Shown: one piece after another, positions 17,807 to 26,755 of the stretch
How the letters are laid out: every line of letters begins with the position of its first letter
Numbering within the stretch: position 1 is the stretch's first letter
NCBI GenBank assembly: GCA_041738715.1
Contig: JBGSPI010000130.1
Coordinates: 10,369 to 74,368, forward strand
Direction of reading: 5' to 3'
DNA from: Chamaesiphon sp041738715
GTDB lineage: Bacteria > Cyanobacteriota > Cyanobacteriia > Cyanobacteriales > Chamaesiphonaceae
Length of the DNA: 64,000 bases
The notes under the pieces: model-generated
The model's database searches: none
The model's input: the letters and a program-made list of their open reading frames with translations, nothing else
What the model was told of the DNA's origin: nothing
Translations under genes and position numbers: made by a program

Positions 17807-19384
17807 ATGGCAAACCCCACCGCTCGCGAGCAAGAACTTTTAGAACTGATCAATCGGATGCGGCTGGCTCCAGCAGCAGAATTGGATTTGTTGCTAAACT
17901 CATCTGACCCAGATATTAAAATTGCCCTCGACTACTTCAAGGTTGACCAAAACATTCTCAGATCTCAGTGGAGTAAACTCAAAGCAGTAGCACCACTAGC
18001 TTGGTCGAGTCAGCTAAATGATAGTGCGGCTGCCCATAATCAAGTGATGATTGCCAACGACCAGCAATCTCATCATATTGTCGGCAAAGAGCTAGATCTA
18101 GCTGGAAGATTAACTCAGGCTGGCTACAACTACACTAGTGGGCGAGAAAATATTTACGCCTATGCCACATCGATTATTTACGCTCATGCTGGTTTTGCGA
18201 TCGATTGGGGTGATGATATTGGTGGAATTCAAAATCCGGCTGGACATCGGGAAGCAATGATGGCGACGAATATCCGAGAAGTAGGTCTTTCGGTGATCGA
18301 GGAAAATAATCCTAATACTAAAGTTGGCCCGTTGGTAGTTACTCAAGATTTTGGCAATCGCGCCGCACTCAATGGGAAGGGATGGTTGCTAGGTGTCGCC
18401 TTCCAGGATTTTGACAAAGATGGTTGGTATGATGCTGGCGAAGGACTGAATGATGTTGATGTCAAAATTACCGGCATTAATGGCACTAGTTTTACGAAGA
18501 CAATTGACGTTGCGGAGGCTGGCGGTTATCAAGAACTGCTCAACCCCGGTCAATATCAAGTTGACTTTCTCCGCAATGGTAAAGTCGTCGGTACCAAAAC
18601 TACCTCGATCGATTCTTTAGATCCAAATAATGTCAAACTCGATTTAGTTTTACCCCTACTCGTTCTCGGTGAAGATCCGCTGAGTGAAATACCGACGGAG
18701 ATACCTGTTAATCTATCACCTGTTAACACAACACCCGTTGACACCACATCTCTGGCAAAGTCTGGTCTGCCGCTGGGCACGAATTCCCAACAAACCAATC
18801 ATCCAGAAGTTAAAGTTTTTGACTTTCGGACTGATGCAACTGATAACTCTCAAGTTGTAGACTTAACCAATCGAACGATCGATGTCAAGTTTGTCGGTGT
18901 CAGTGCTGAGGCTGTCTATCATAACTTTGGTGGTCTATATCGGGTCGAAGATATCAATGGTACCGTCATGGACACAAATGGCATACTATACAGACCAAAT
19001 GGGGATATTGTCGATCAGAATGGCAATATCTTATCTACAACTAATAATCCCTATGCCTATCTAGAAGCTGCACTGCGCCGGAGTAAAGAAACACGGGATG
19101 GAACACAACTCGATCGAGCCGATCTCAAGGGTGATACAACTCTGCGCGGTGGTTATATTTATGCACCTTTTGTAGTTGTAAATGGCAAGGTGGATGATGT
19201 TTTAAACAGCACAGATCCAGCAAAAACGCCCAATGTATTTTTTAATTATAAAGCTGCTAATGCCGATGGGATCGAACACTTTAAGTTATTGGGTGATAAT
19301 AAATTGGGTGTTGAAGATATTTTTGGTGGTGGCGACTTGGATTTCAACGATCTGATTTTCCAAGTTAGTGCGAGAGTAGTTTAG
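17807..19384 (+). CDS. CAP-domain protein with C-terminal DUF4114 (paralogue 2)
   Basis: From ATG 17807 the product is 525 residues. It aligns along its whole length with the gene at 15172: CAP domain (NRMRLAPAAELD, AHNQVMI, GRENIYA, HREAMM), then an Asp-rich stretch DFDKDGWYDAGEGLNDV, then the DUF4114-like end GGGDLDFNDLIFQVSARV. A Pro/Thr-rich linker of about 50 residues (around residues 288-337) is longer than in paralogue 1. The upstream ATG at 17744 would add an unconserved 21 residues. The two genes are clearly a duplication. Extracellular role is inferred. Confidence 0.88.
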   Translation: MANPTAREQELLELINRMRLAPAAELDLLLNSSDPDIKIALDYFKVDQNILRSQWSKLKAVAPLAWSSQLNDSAAAHNQVMIANDQQSHHIVGKELDLAGRLTQAGYNYTSGRENIYAYATSIIYAHAGFAIDWGDDIGGIQNPAGHREAMMATNIREVGLSVIEENNPNTKVGPLVVTQDFGNRAALNGKGWLLGVAFQDFDKDGWYDAGEGLNDVDVKITGINGTSFTKTIDVAEAGGYQELLNPGQYQVDFLRNGKVVGTKTTSIDSLDPNNVKLDLVLPLLVLGEDPLSEIPTEIPVNLSPVNTTPVDTTSLAKSGLPLGTNSQQTNHPEVKVFDFRTDATDNSQVVDLTNRTIDVKFVGVSAEAVYHNFGGLYRVEDINGTVMDTNGILYRPNGDIVDQNGNILSTTNNPYAYLEAALRRSKETRDGTQLDRADLKGDTTLRGGYIYAPFVVVNGKVDDVLNSTDPAKTPNVFFNYKAANADGIEHFKLLGDNKLGVEDIFGGGDLDFNDLIFQVSARVV

Positions 19385-19458
19385 AGGATAGTAGATGGTG
19401 GATAATGGATAGGGTAATGATGTTTGATTCTACCCAAATCAGGAAGTCTTTTTAAAAT

Positions 19459-19486
19459 AAAAATGTTCTTATAGGAACATTTTTTT
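19459..19486 (+). terminator. rho-independent terminator
   Basis: AAAAATGTTC and GAACATTTTT flank a six-base loop and are followed by a T-run. It lies 75 bases after the stop of the second CAP-DUF4114 gene and fits a simple intrinsic terminator. Confidence 0.8.
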
Positions 19487-19660
19487 GGTCTTCAGATATC
19501 TAAATATCTACTCAGAACAGTTGATTTTGACTTAGAACAGACCGTTATTGGCTCAAACGATCTGCAAACAAAAATTTCCGATTTGGGGCATTACAGGCGA
19601 TCGGATTAATCTGCTAAAAAAGAGCATAGGGAAGGGCGTTATGGAAACTGAGACGATCCA

Positions 19661-20635
19661 ATGCTGATTAGAGATCTGGGCGAACAAGGATTATTAAAAT
19701 TAATTCAGCCCTATTGCCTGCCCAATACAATCGGCGATGATGGGGCAGTTTTGCGTCCGCCAGTGGATGGTGAATTGGTGGTGACAACTGACGTATTGGT
19801 TGATGGGGTGCATTTTAGCGATCGAACCACCACTCCATTCGATGTAGGTTGGCGGGCGGTAGCTGCCAATTTATCAGATCTAGCCGCAATGGGAGCTAAC
19901 CCCCTAGGAATTACGGTGGGATTAAGTTTACCAGTAGAATTGCCGGTAGTTTGGTTAGAGCAACTTTACACGGGGATGCAGGCTTGTTTATCTCGATATG
20001 GAACGGGGATTATCGGTGGAGATTTGACTCGATCGCGTGTGACAACTGTATCAATTACCGCTTTGGGAGCGGTGAAGTCAGATCGCGTGATTCGCCGAAG
20101 TACAGCCACACCAGGTGATGCGATCGTCATTTCCGGTTATCATGGCAATTCTCATGGGGGTTTACAACTACTCCTCAATCCTGAACTGGGAGCGCACTTA
20201 ACCGCCCAAGATCGACAAATATTAATTGCCGCACACCAACGCCCCCAACCCAGACTGGATGTTCTCCCATTCCTTGCTGCTGGGCAAGTTTCGGGGATGG
20301 ATAGTAGCGATGGACTAGCAGATGCGATCGTCCAAATTTGTCGAGCTAGTGGTGTCGGCGCGAGATTAGATCGATCGGCAATTCCCTTGTCATCATCCCT
20401 GACCCAATTGTTTCCAGAGACGGCTCTAGAATCGGCTCTATTTGGTGGTGAAGACTTTGAACTAGTTTTGAGTCTTCCAGAATCGATCGGGCTTCAGTTG
20501 GTCGATCAACTCGGTCAGGGTGCGGCAATTATTGGTAGAATTACTCAGGAGATGGATACGATCTTAATCGATCGTGAAGATCGATCTTCGATCGTGAATC
20601 TCGATTTAAAATCGGGGTTTCAGCATTTTGGATAG
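19661..20635 (+). CDS. thiL: thiamine-monophosphate kinase
   Basis: The 324-residue protein phosphorylates thiamine monophosphate to thiamine diphosphate. Visible family features are IGDDGAVL near residue 24, TTDVLVDGVHF near 42, the WRAVAANLSDLAAMGA segment near 64, GGDLTRS near 120 and MDSSDGLADAI near 214. The substrate-binding GGEDFEL near 263 is also present. I see no TPP riboswitch upstream. Confidence 0.95.
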   Translation: MLIRDLGEQGLLKLIQPYCLPNTIGDDGAVLRPPVDGELVVTTDVLVDGVHFSDRTTTPFDVGWRAVAANLSDLAAMGANPLGITVGLSLPVELPVVWLEQLYTGMQACLSRYGTGIIGGDLTRSRVTTVSITALGAVKSDRVIRRSTATPGDAIVISGYHGNSHGGLQLLLNPELGAHLTAQDRQILIAAHQRPQPRLDVLPFLAAGQVSGMDSSDGLADAIVQICRASGVGARLDRSAIPLSSSLTQLFPETALESALFGGEDFELVLSLPESIGLQLVDQLGQGAAIIGRITQEMDTILIDREDRSSIVNLDLKSGFQHFG

Positions 20636-20702
20636 TGGTAAAACTTCGATTATTTAGCTCGATCGACAGTGTTCAATCTCGATAGTTTGACATTGAAACT
20701 GT

Positions 20703-21671
20703 TCAATTTTTCACCCCAGCAATGCCCCGTGTGCGAAAAATATCTGTAATCGTGGGGGCATAGCTAGGTAAGCCAAAGGTGGCGGGGCTAACTGGATTAG
20801 CATGGCTAAAATGGCGGTAGTCGAGGCAAAACCGATCCCATTCAGCCATTTGGATTTTAAATAATTTAATAAAAAAGTTCGCTAAGGAGACTGAGAGGGG
20901 GATGCGAAAGGGACTTTTTTTGCCGAAATAGGCACAAATTTCTGTGATACCATCTTCAGCGGTGACTAATTTATTGCCTAAGACTAATCTGCGATCGAAT
21001 TTATCGGCAACGTCGGGATGCGCGATCAGATATCGCACAACTTCGGCAATATCTTTGGCATGAATAAAGTGAAAACTGCCATCAGCAGTAAACCATTGCA
21101 ATAATCCTGCATATTTGGTGACATTGGGTAAGTCAGCCGACAGAAAAGAATAGGGTTTTTGACCGTCGCCACCCAATACTAAAGTGGGGAAAACTGCGGT
21201 AACTTTGGCGGCGATATGATTGGGGATATTGGCTGATTTAGTGATTTTATCTAAACATTGATATTTGGACATGATATAGTCCGTCCCGATTTTACCTGCT
21301 TCTGGCAGTAATTGATTCTCGCGATCGAGGACACTTTCTGTGGAAAAATAGATGACTTGCTGACACACTTGCGGGTCGAGCAAATCGAGCAGAGCGTGGG
21401 TTTTGGTATAGTTAATATCAAAGGCTGTTTGTCCGCCCCAACCCGCCGCTGTTAGTACTGCTGTCTCGATGGTTTTGAGTAAGTCGGCTTGTTGTTCGAT
21501 GTCTTGCATATCTGCTTGGATCACATGGATACCCGGACGTGCTGCGGTATCTAATTTGAGTTTGGCAGGATTGCGAACAAACAGAAACAGTTCGTGGTCG
21601 GTGTTTTGGATCAGGGTTTCACTGACATAGTGACCGACACAACCACTAGCACCAGTTACAAGAATACGCAT
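20703..21671 (-). CDS. NAD(P)-dependent epimerase/dehydratase family protein
   Basis: The 322-residue protein has the short-chain dehydrogenase Rossmann start MRILVTGASGCVGHYVSETL. An active-site pattern YFSTESV and YIMSKYQCLD near residues 107-140 resembles the extended SDR Ser/Tyr-x3-Lys arrangement. Substrate is unknown; a sugar-nucleotide or sterol-like substrate is possible. It is followed 42 bases upstream on the same strand by ridA and may share its transcript. Confidence 0.85.
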   Translation of the reverse strand: MRILVTGASGCVGHYVSETLIQNTDHELFLFVRNPAKLKLDTAARPGIHVIQADMQDIEQQADLLKTIETAVLTAAGWGGQTAFDINYTKTHALLDLLDPQVCQQVIYFSTESVLDRENQLLPEAGKIGTDYIMSKYQCLDKITKSANIPNHIAAKVTAVFPTLVLGGDGQKPYSFLSADLPNVTKYAGLLQWFTADGSFHFIHAKDIAEVVRYLIAHPDVADKFDRRLVLGNKLVTAEDGITEICAYFGKKSPFRIPLSVSLANFFIKLFKIQMAEWDRFCLDYRHFSHANPVSPATFGLPSYAPTITDIFRTRGIAGVKN

Positions 21672-21713
21672 TTTAATTAAGTAATAGTAATAAGCTTGTG
21701 TTAGTTAGAGAGT

Positions 21714-22103
21714 TTATATAACAGCAATACAGTCAATCTCTACTAATACATCTTTGGGTAAACGAGCGACTTCGACACAGGCACGAGCGGGGGCGGTGGC
21801 TTCGTCAAAGTAGCGAGCGTAAATGCTATTTACTGTGGCAAAATCATTCATATCTTTGAGAAAAACGCCTGTTTTAACTACGTTCTCAAAAGTTGCTCCA
21901 GATGTTTCCAAGATGGCGGCTAGATTTGCCATCACTTGTTCGGTTTGTTTGGCAACGTCGCCATCATGTACGAGTTGATTTGTCGCTGGATCGATCGAGA
22001 TTTGTCCCGATACAAATAACATTTGACCAGTTGCAATGATTGCTTGGTTATAGGGACCAACTGGTGTGGGGGCTAAATCGGTGCGGATGATTTGTTTGGT
22101 CAT
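21714..22103 (-). CDS. ridA: RidA family enamine/imine deaminase
   Basis: The 129-residue protein is a complete RidA (YjgF/YER057c/UK114) protein, which hydrolyses reactive enamine/imine intermediates released by PLP enzymes. Typical segments are APTPVGPYNQAI, MLFVSGQISIDP, the central QVMANLAAILE and the C-terminal RACVEVARLPKDVLVEID, whose Arg contacts the substrate carboxylate and whose Glu is catalytic. Confidence 0.95.
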   Translation of the reverse strand: MTKQIIRTDLAPTPVGPYNQAIIATGQMLFVSGQISIDPATNQLVHDGDVAKQTEQVMANLAAILETSGATFENVVKTGVFLKDMNDFATVNSIYARYFDEATAPARACVEVARLPKDVLVEIDCIAVI

Positions 22104-22219
22104 TATATTTTGGATTTTCTCTTATTGTTCACATTTATTTGTGAGGTGGGCGGGTTTTGTTCATATTTTATAGTGCTGGTTTGATTAATTACATAAACCC
22201 GCCCCTACAGATCTCGATT

Positions 22220-23728
22220 TTAATATTTGAGACTGCCGCCGTTGTCTGGCGGTTGGGGATCGTCGTCAGCCTCGGCGACTTTGAGCGGTCGCTCGACAGG
22301 TTGATTATACTTGATTGGTAGCTGAATTACTTTAGCGGTTAAGGGTTCCTGGCGATCAGCTGGTTGTTCGCCCCGTCGTCTGGCGGAAATCCGTTCTTCA
22401 CTTGTCCCTTCACTAATTACCTCATATAAGATTGCCTGTTTATCTGCTGCCCCCTTCCGCAAAATGCGCCCCAATCTTTGGATATACTCTCGCGGCGAGG
22501 CTGTACCGGATAATATTACCGCAATACTTGCCGCTGGGACATCGACACCTTCATTCAATACTTGTGAGGCGACGAGGGTTTTATAGGTACCTTCGCGGAA
22601 GTGTGTCAGAATCTCGTGACGTTCTTTGACGGGTGTATGGTGGGTGATGGCGGGAATTAATAAGGTTTGAGCAATCCGATAGACGGTGGCGTTATCGCTG
22701 GTAAAGATCAGGGTTGATTCGGGATAGTGGCGTTCGAGAATTTCGGCAAGGATGCGGAGTTTACCATTAGTTGAAAGGGTGATTTCTTTGGCTTCACGGT
22801 GAGCTAACATTGCTCGTCTGCCTTCTGTCGATCGACAACTGGCTCTGACAAATTTTTGCCACCCATCGAGACTGCCAAATGAGATTTTTTGACTGCGTAA
22901 AAATCGATCGCGTTCCTGGATTAGTTCGTGATAGCGGTTGAGTTCTTCATCACTTAACTTGACTTTGATCTGTTCGACTCGATAGGGTGCAAGTGCCGAA
23001 CCTGCTAGATCTGCGGCTGTTTGGCGATAGACTTCTTTCCCGATTAAGATATCTAGATCTTGATGTTTGCCGTCGCTGCGTTCGGGGGTTGCGCTCAAGC
23101 CTAATCGATAAGGTGCGATCGCATATTCGGCAACAACTCGATAAAATTCTGTGGGTAAATGATGGCATTCATCACAGATCAATAGCCCATATAAATCACC
23201 TAAAGATTCGATCTGAATTGCCGCACTATCATAAGTAGAAATTAAAATTGGCGTGCGATCTCGCGAACCACCACCGAGTAATCCAATTTCTGTGCCGGGA
23301 AAACTAACCAGCAACTGCGCGTACCATTGATGCATCAAATCGATCGTCGGTACCAAAATCAACGTGCTGCGGGGGGTAGAAGCGATGGCAAGCTGGGCAA
23401 CGAGAGTTTTACCTGCTCCGGTCGGTAAGACAACCACACCCTGTCTTCCTGCCCGTTTCCAGGCGAGGAGAGCCGCTGCTTGATGGGGATAGGGTTCGAT
23501 GCTGATTTGGGAGTCGAGTTCGAGTGGGAGAAAAGCTTTGGCTTGATCGATAAAGTTGGTGTCTTCCTGCTGAAGTGCTTCGACTACCTCTCGATAGTTA
23601 ATCCCCGGAATCCGAAATTTCTCAACTCGATCGTCCCATGTGGCATAATCCATCCAGCCTTTACCCCGTGGTGGTGGATGGAGCAATAGTGTTCCGCGAT
23701 CGTAAGTCAGAGTCGGCAATCTTGCCAT
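22220..23728 (-). CDS. XPB/Rad25-like superfamily 2 helicase
   Basis: The 502-residue protein has motif I VVLPTGAGKTLVAQLA (about residue 96), motif II LLICDECHHLP (about 185), motif III GLSATPERSDG (about 213) and a C-terminal helicase half with VASQVLNEGVDVPAAS and YIQRLGRILRK. The DECHH box and compact layout resemble bacterial XPB-type helicases. Those are often paired with a Bax1/DUF790 nuclease, but no such gene is adjacent here. A DNA repair or nucleic-acid remodelling role is inferred. Confidence 0.87.
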   Translation of the reverse strand: MARLPTLTYDRGTLLLHPPPRGKGWMDYATWDDRVEKFRIPGINYREVVEALQQEDTNFIDQAKAFLPLELDSQISIEPYPHQAAALLAWKRAGRQGVVVLPTGAGKTLVAQLAIASTPRSTLILVPTIDLMHQWYAQLLVSFPGTEIGLLGGGSRDRTPILISTYDSAAIQIESLGDLYGLLICDECHHLPTEFYRVVAEYAIAPYRLGLSATPERSDGKHQDLDILIGKEVYRQTAADLAGSALAPYRVEQIKVKLSDEELNRYHELIQERDRFLRSQKISFGSLDGWQKFVRASCRSTEGRRAMLAHREAKEITLSTNGKLRILAEILERHYPESTLIFTSDNATVYRIAQTLLIPAITHHTPVKERHEILTHFREGTYKTLVASQVLNEGVDVPAASIAVILSGTASPREYIQRLGRILRKGAADKQAILYEVISEGTSEERISARRRGEQPADRQEPLTAKVIQLPIKYNQPVERPLKVAEADDDPQPPDNGGSLKY

Positions 23729-23842
23729 GAAAATCTCATCAAAGTTGCGCCCACTCTATCCTAACCCAAGTTGTTGGCGATCACTTAGTGGATGGGTGGA
23801 TGGGAGACTGTTCAATGTCAACTATTCCTTTCCCCTTTCTGC

Positions 23843-24181
23843 CTAACTCGTGTAAGGTAGTTTGCTGGCAATTTCATTCAGCCACATATCTTGACCGATC
23901 GCAATCGCAATCCCCATACCACCAGCAAGGTTGGCAATAAATCCTTTTTCGGTATTCTTATAATTGATGTGATTGACGATCGAGAAAGTAAAAACGGCAA
24001 ATCCGAATACAATTAATAGTGTAATTACAAATGTCAATGATAAAATCATACTGCCCGCCTGTTCAGCATCATTGACCCAGATTTTCGACCAGTGGTTGGC
24101 AATTCTCCACACAAATACTTTGCAAGCCCAAATCGAAAACCCACCAATAAAATAGGCGATCACTCCAGGTATATACTGCAT
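23843..24181 (-). CDS. membrane protein of unknown function
   Basis: The 112-residue protein has two or three hydrophobic segments: residues 3-25, 42-67 (SMILSLTFVITLLIVFGFAVFTFS-like) and a Gly-rich stretch near 85-95. I do not recognise a family. It sits on the minus strand among three other small minus-strand genes and 51 bases from the next. Confidence 0.55.
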   Translation of the reverse strand: MQYIPGVIAYFIGGFSIWACKVFVWRIANHWSKIWVNDAEQAGSMILSLTFVITLLIVFGFAVFTFSIVNHINYKNTEKGFIANLAGGMGIAIAIGQDMWLNEIASKLPYTS

Positions 24182-24232
24182 CTTGGATTTTGGGTAAGTT
24201 CACTGGATCTAGTTTGCCCAATTCCTCAACAA

Positions 24233-24517
24233 TTATCGCCATCGATCGCGTTCCAAATCATAAATTGCTTTTTCCCAGTGCCAGTCTGGGGACTTATCTG
24301 GATGTCGGAGTTGGGACTGCTGAATCAGTCGATTGGCAGTATTGCGATTGCCACCTAGTAATTTCAATAACTTTCGTTCTAAATGCGGGTGTTGTGGTCG
24401 AATAGCTCGGACGGATCGGCTACCAGATCGTCCGCCGATCCGAATCTGATGACGTTGCTGCCAAGCGATAAATAATAGGCAGACTCCCACTGCGATCGCA
24501 ATCATAGCACCAGTCAT
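24233..24517 (-). CDS. small membrane-anchored protein, unknown function
   Basis: The 94-residue protein has a hydrophobic N-terminal helix (about residues 3-19), then a basic stretch. Its tail ERKLLKLLGGNRNTANRLIQQS...PDWHWEKAIYDLERDRWR looks like a conserved cyanobacterial small protein of unknown role. Confidence rests on its protein-like composition, not on any identified family. Confidence 0.6.
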   Translation of the reverse strand: MTGAMIAIAVGVCLLFIAWQQRHQIRIGGRSGSRSVRAIRPQHPHLERKLLKLLGGNRNTANRLIQQSQLRHPDKSPDWHWEKAIYDLERDRWR

Positions 24518-24586
24518 AAGGAGATTTGAGGAGTTAAAAAATATCCAAGCACACCATATATATTATAACTTAAAATTTTGGCAATC

Positions 24587-25225
24587 TCAATCAGTGGAAA
24601 CACCGATATGTAATGGATGTGAATTTAACCATTCAGGATATCCACAAGAAATTGATAAATTAGAGGTGGGCAACGGATAGTCTGATAACAACAATTGAAC
24701 TAGTGGATTAAACCGAGATTTCAGGTCAATTCTACTGCCAAGATATTCACACGCAACCGTCCACCAATTTTGACCATTTACTTGTAATTGAGTGAGTTCG
24801 ATCGCTGCTGCCCCATCTGTGGGTTGAGAAATAGATGTTAGTTTAATTTGATCTGTAAATTCGACCTGATACAATCGTTGATACCGAATTTTTGCTACTT
24901 TAACCCAGCCAGAACGATCTGCAATATTTTCTGGTGTAAATTTTGCTGTATCATCAATACAAATCCATTTTGACCACTGTTCTACTTGACCAATATTATC
25001 GCCCTTTATTTCGATCTCTCCTAGTTTTTCCTGACGACATTTTACTTCCAAATTGCCCTGCCGTAATTTCACTCCCATATCTGGCGAACTAGATTGGAGA
25101 TAAACATCAGTTCGACAATCAGCCGGAGCTAATACTTCTGTTGGCGAATTAAACCAAGCAAATAGCTGATCTGGCAGAACTCCAGGATAAAACCAACGCA
25201 CTTCGATCGTCTTAAAATTATCCAC
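24587..25225 (-). CDS. conserved protein of unknown function
   Basis: The 212-residue soluble protein has no signal peptide or membrane helix. It starts IEVRWFYPGVLPDQLFAWF and alternates charged strands; such patterns occur in small beta-barrel folds such as CYTH-like proteins, but I cannot confirm the fold. It is divergent from the acyltransferase gene that begins 109 bases away. Confidence 0.6.
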   Translation of the reverse strand: MDNFKTIEVRWFYPGVLPDQLFAWFNSPTEVLAPADCRTDVYLQSSSPDMGVKLRQGNLEVKCRQEKLGEIEIKGDNIGQVEQWSKWICIDDTAKFTPENIADRSGWVKVAKIRYQRLYQVEFTDQIKLTSISQPTDGAAAIELTQLQVNGQNWWTVACEYLGSRIDLKSRFNPLVQLLLSDYPLPTSNLSISCGYPEWLNSHPLHIGVSTD

Positions 25226-25333
25226 GGCTAAATTAACTCCTAATTATTCTGTGTCACTTGGAAAACTGTCATCTAAATTCAGCCACCGATCGCCGATTTG
25301 GGTAAATTAGAGAGATATGATAATTGAACTGCC

Positions 25334-26038
25334 ATGACTCGATCGGATCTGACTACCACAACTAATTCTACGGGAATTGCCACAGACCCGATCCAATCGG
25401 GGTTTTCCCCTTGGTTAACTAAGATCATCTATCCGGTTGGACAACATCTGATCTTACCTGGCTTTTTTCGAGAGATTGAGGTAATTGGACAAGAACATCT
25501 CCCTCAAACTGGTGCAGTGATTTTAGCCCCCACCCATCGAGCCAGATGGGATTCACTCCTGATTCCCTATGTTGCTGGCCCCTACGTTACGGGGCGAAAT
25601 ATACGATTTATGGTCAGTATTGACGAAATGAGAGGGCTTCAGGGCTGGTTTGTGCGGCGACTGGGTGGTTTTCCGATCGATACTACTAAGCCAGGAATTG
25701 GGACGATCCGCCATAGTGTCGAACTACTTCATCAAGGTCAAATGTTAACTATTTACCCCGAAGGTAATATATTTCGCGATGGAATTTTGCACCCATTGAA
25801 GAAAGGTTTAGCACGAATCGCGATTCAATCTGTCTCCCTTAAACCAGATTTGGATCTCCAAATTATCCCGATCAGTCTCAATTACGAACACCCCATTCCC
25901 AAATTTCGCGATCGAGCATCTGTGATTATTGGTCAACCATTACAGGTACAAGATTATCAACATTTATCTAGCAAAAAAGGCGCTGAAGAACTTCATCTAG
26001 ATCTGACTCGATCGCTCACAAAAATAATTGAGAAGTGA
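25334..26038 (+). CDS. PlsC-like 1-acylglycerol-3-phosphate acyltransferase
   Basis: The 234-residue protein has the acyltransferase blocks HRARWDSLL (HX4D catalytic motif, near residue 75), RNIRFMVSIDEM, and TIYPEGNIFRDG (glycerophosphate-binding block III, near 140), followed by IIPISLNY. It probably transfers an acyl chain in phospholipid synthesis at the inner face of the membrane. It is followed by a phosphoribosyltransferase gene 55 bases downstream. Confidence 0.87.
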   Translation: MTRSDLTTTTNSTGIATDPIQSGFSPWLTKIIYPVGQHLILPGFFREIEVIGQEHLPQTGAVILAPTHRARWDSLLIPYVAGPYVTGRNIRFMVSIDEMRGLQGWFVRRLGGFPIDTTKPGIGTIRHSVELLHQGQMLTIYPEGNIFRDGILHPLKKGLARIAIQSVSLKPDLDLQIIPISLNYEHPIPKFRDRASVIIGQPLQVQDYQHLSSKKGAEELHLDLTRSLTKIIEK

Positions 26039-26093
26039 GAATTAAAACTTCTGCTTTCTGACCCCTAATTTCTATCCTCTAACACCTAATCCA

Positions 26094-26594
26094 ATGTCCG
26101 AACTGAATATATCCTGGAACGAATACCACCAGTCGATCGAGTTATTAGCTGATCAAATTGCTGCCTCCCAATGGAAATTCAACCAAATTATTTGCATCGC
26201 CAAGGGTGGCTTACGGGTAGGCGATATTCTCTCTCGCATATTCCGCCAACCATTAGCAATTCTGGCGGCGAGTTCTTATGCTGGTGAGAATAATCAAGAA
26301 CGCGGACGATTAACGATCGGTCATCAAATCGCCATGACAACAAAACAATTGGGCGATCGAGTATTATTAGTAGACGATTTAGTGGACTCTGGCATTACCC
26401 TCCAACAAGTTGTGGCTTTACTCCGTGAGCATCATCCAGAAATTCGGGAACTAAAAACAGCAGTCATTTGGTACAAATCTTGCTCGATTTATCCCCCAGA
26501 ATATTATGTCAATTATCTACCCGATAATCCCTGGATTCATCAGCCATTTGAGAAATATGAGAGTTGGCAGTTGGGAGCTACACAATCTCCGTGA
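26094..26594 (+). CDS. purine-type phosphoribosyltransferase
   Basis: The 166-residue protein carries the PRPP-binding motif RVLLVDDLVDSGITL (about residues 90-104) and the early loop ICIAKGGLRVGDIL. This fits type I phosphoribosyltransferases such as xanthine or hypoxanthine enzymes. The substrate base cannot be decided by eye. A YNVNYLP-like tail (YYVNYLPDNPWIHQPFE) is typical of the hypoxanthine/xanthine subgroup. Confidence 0.85.
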   Translation: MSELNISWNEYHQSIELLADQIAASQWKFNQIICIAKGGLRVGDILSRIFRQPLAILAASSYAGENNQERGRLTIGHQIAMTTKQLGDRVLLVDDLVDSGITLQQVVALLREHHPEIRELKTAVIWYKSCSIYPPEYYVNYLPDNPWIHQPFEKYESWQLGATQSP

Positions 26595-26755
26595 AGTGAA
26601 GTAACGGTATTCTCTAGTCGGAAAATAGCTAAGTTAGTGTTTGTCGATCGAGAATTTCGATCCCCCACCGTTCCCAACAGTCAGCGAAACTCGGTATCCT
26701 AGAAGTTAACTTACATTAAGTTAGTTTAATATTTTCTCATAATTGTCAAAGTATA

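Noticed and set aside
19490..19660. TPP riboswitch before thiL
   Set aside because: The characteristic CTGAGA and ACCTGA boxes are not present in the right arrangement.
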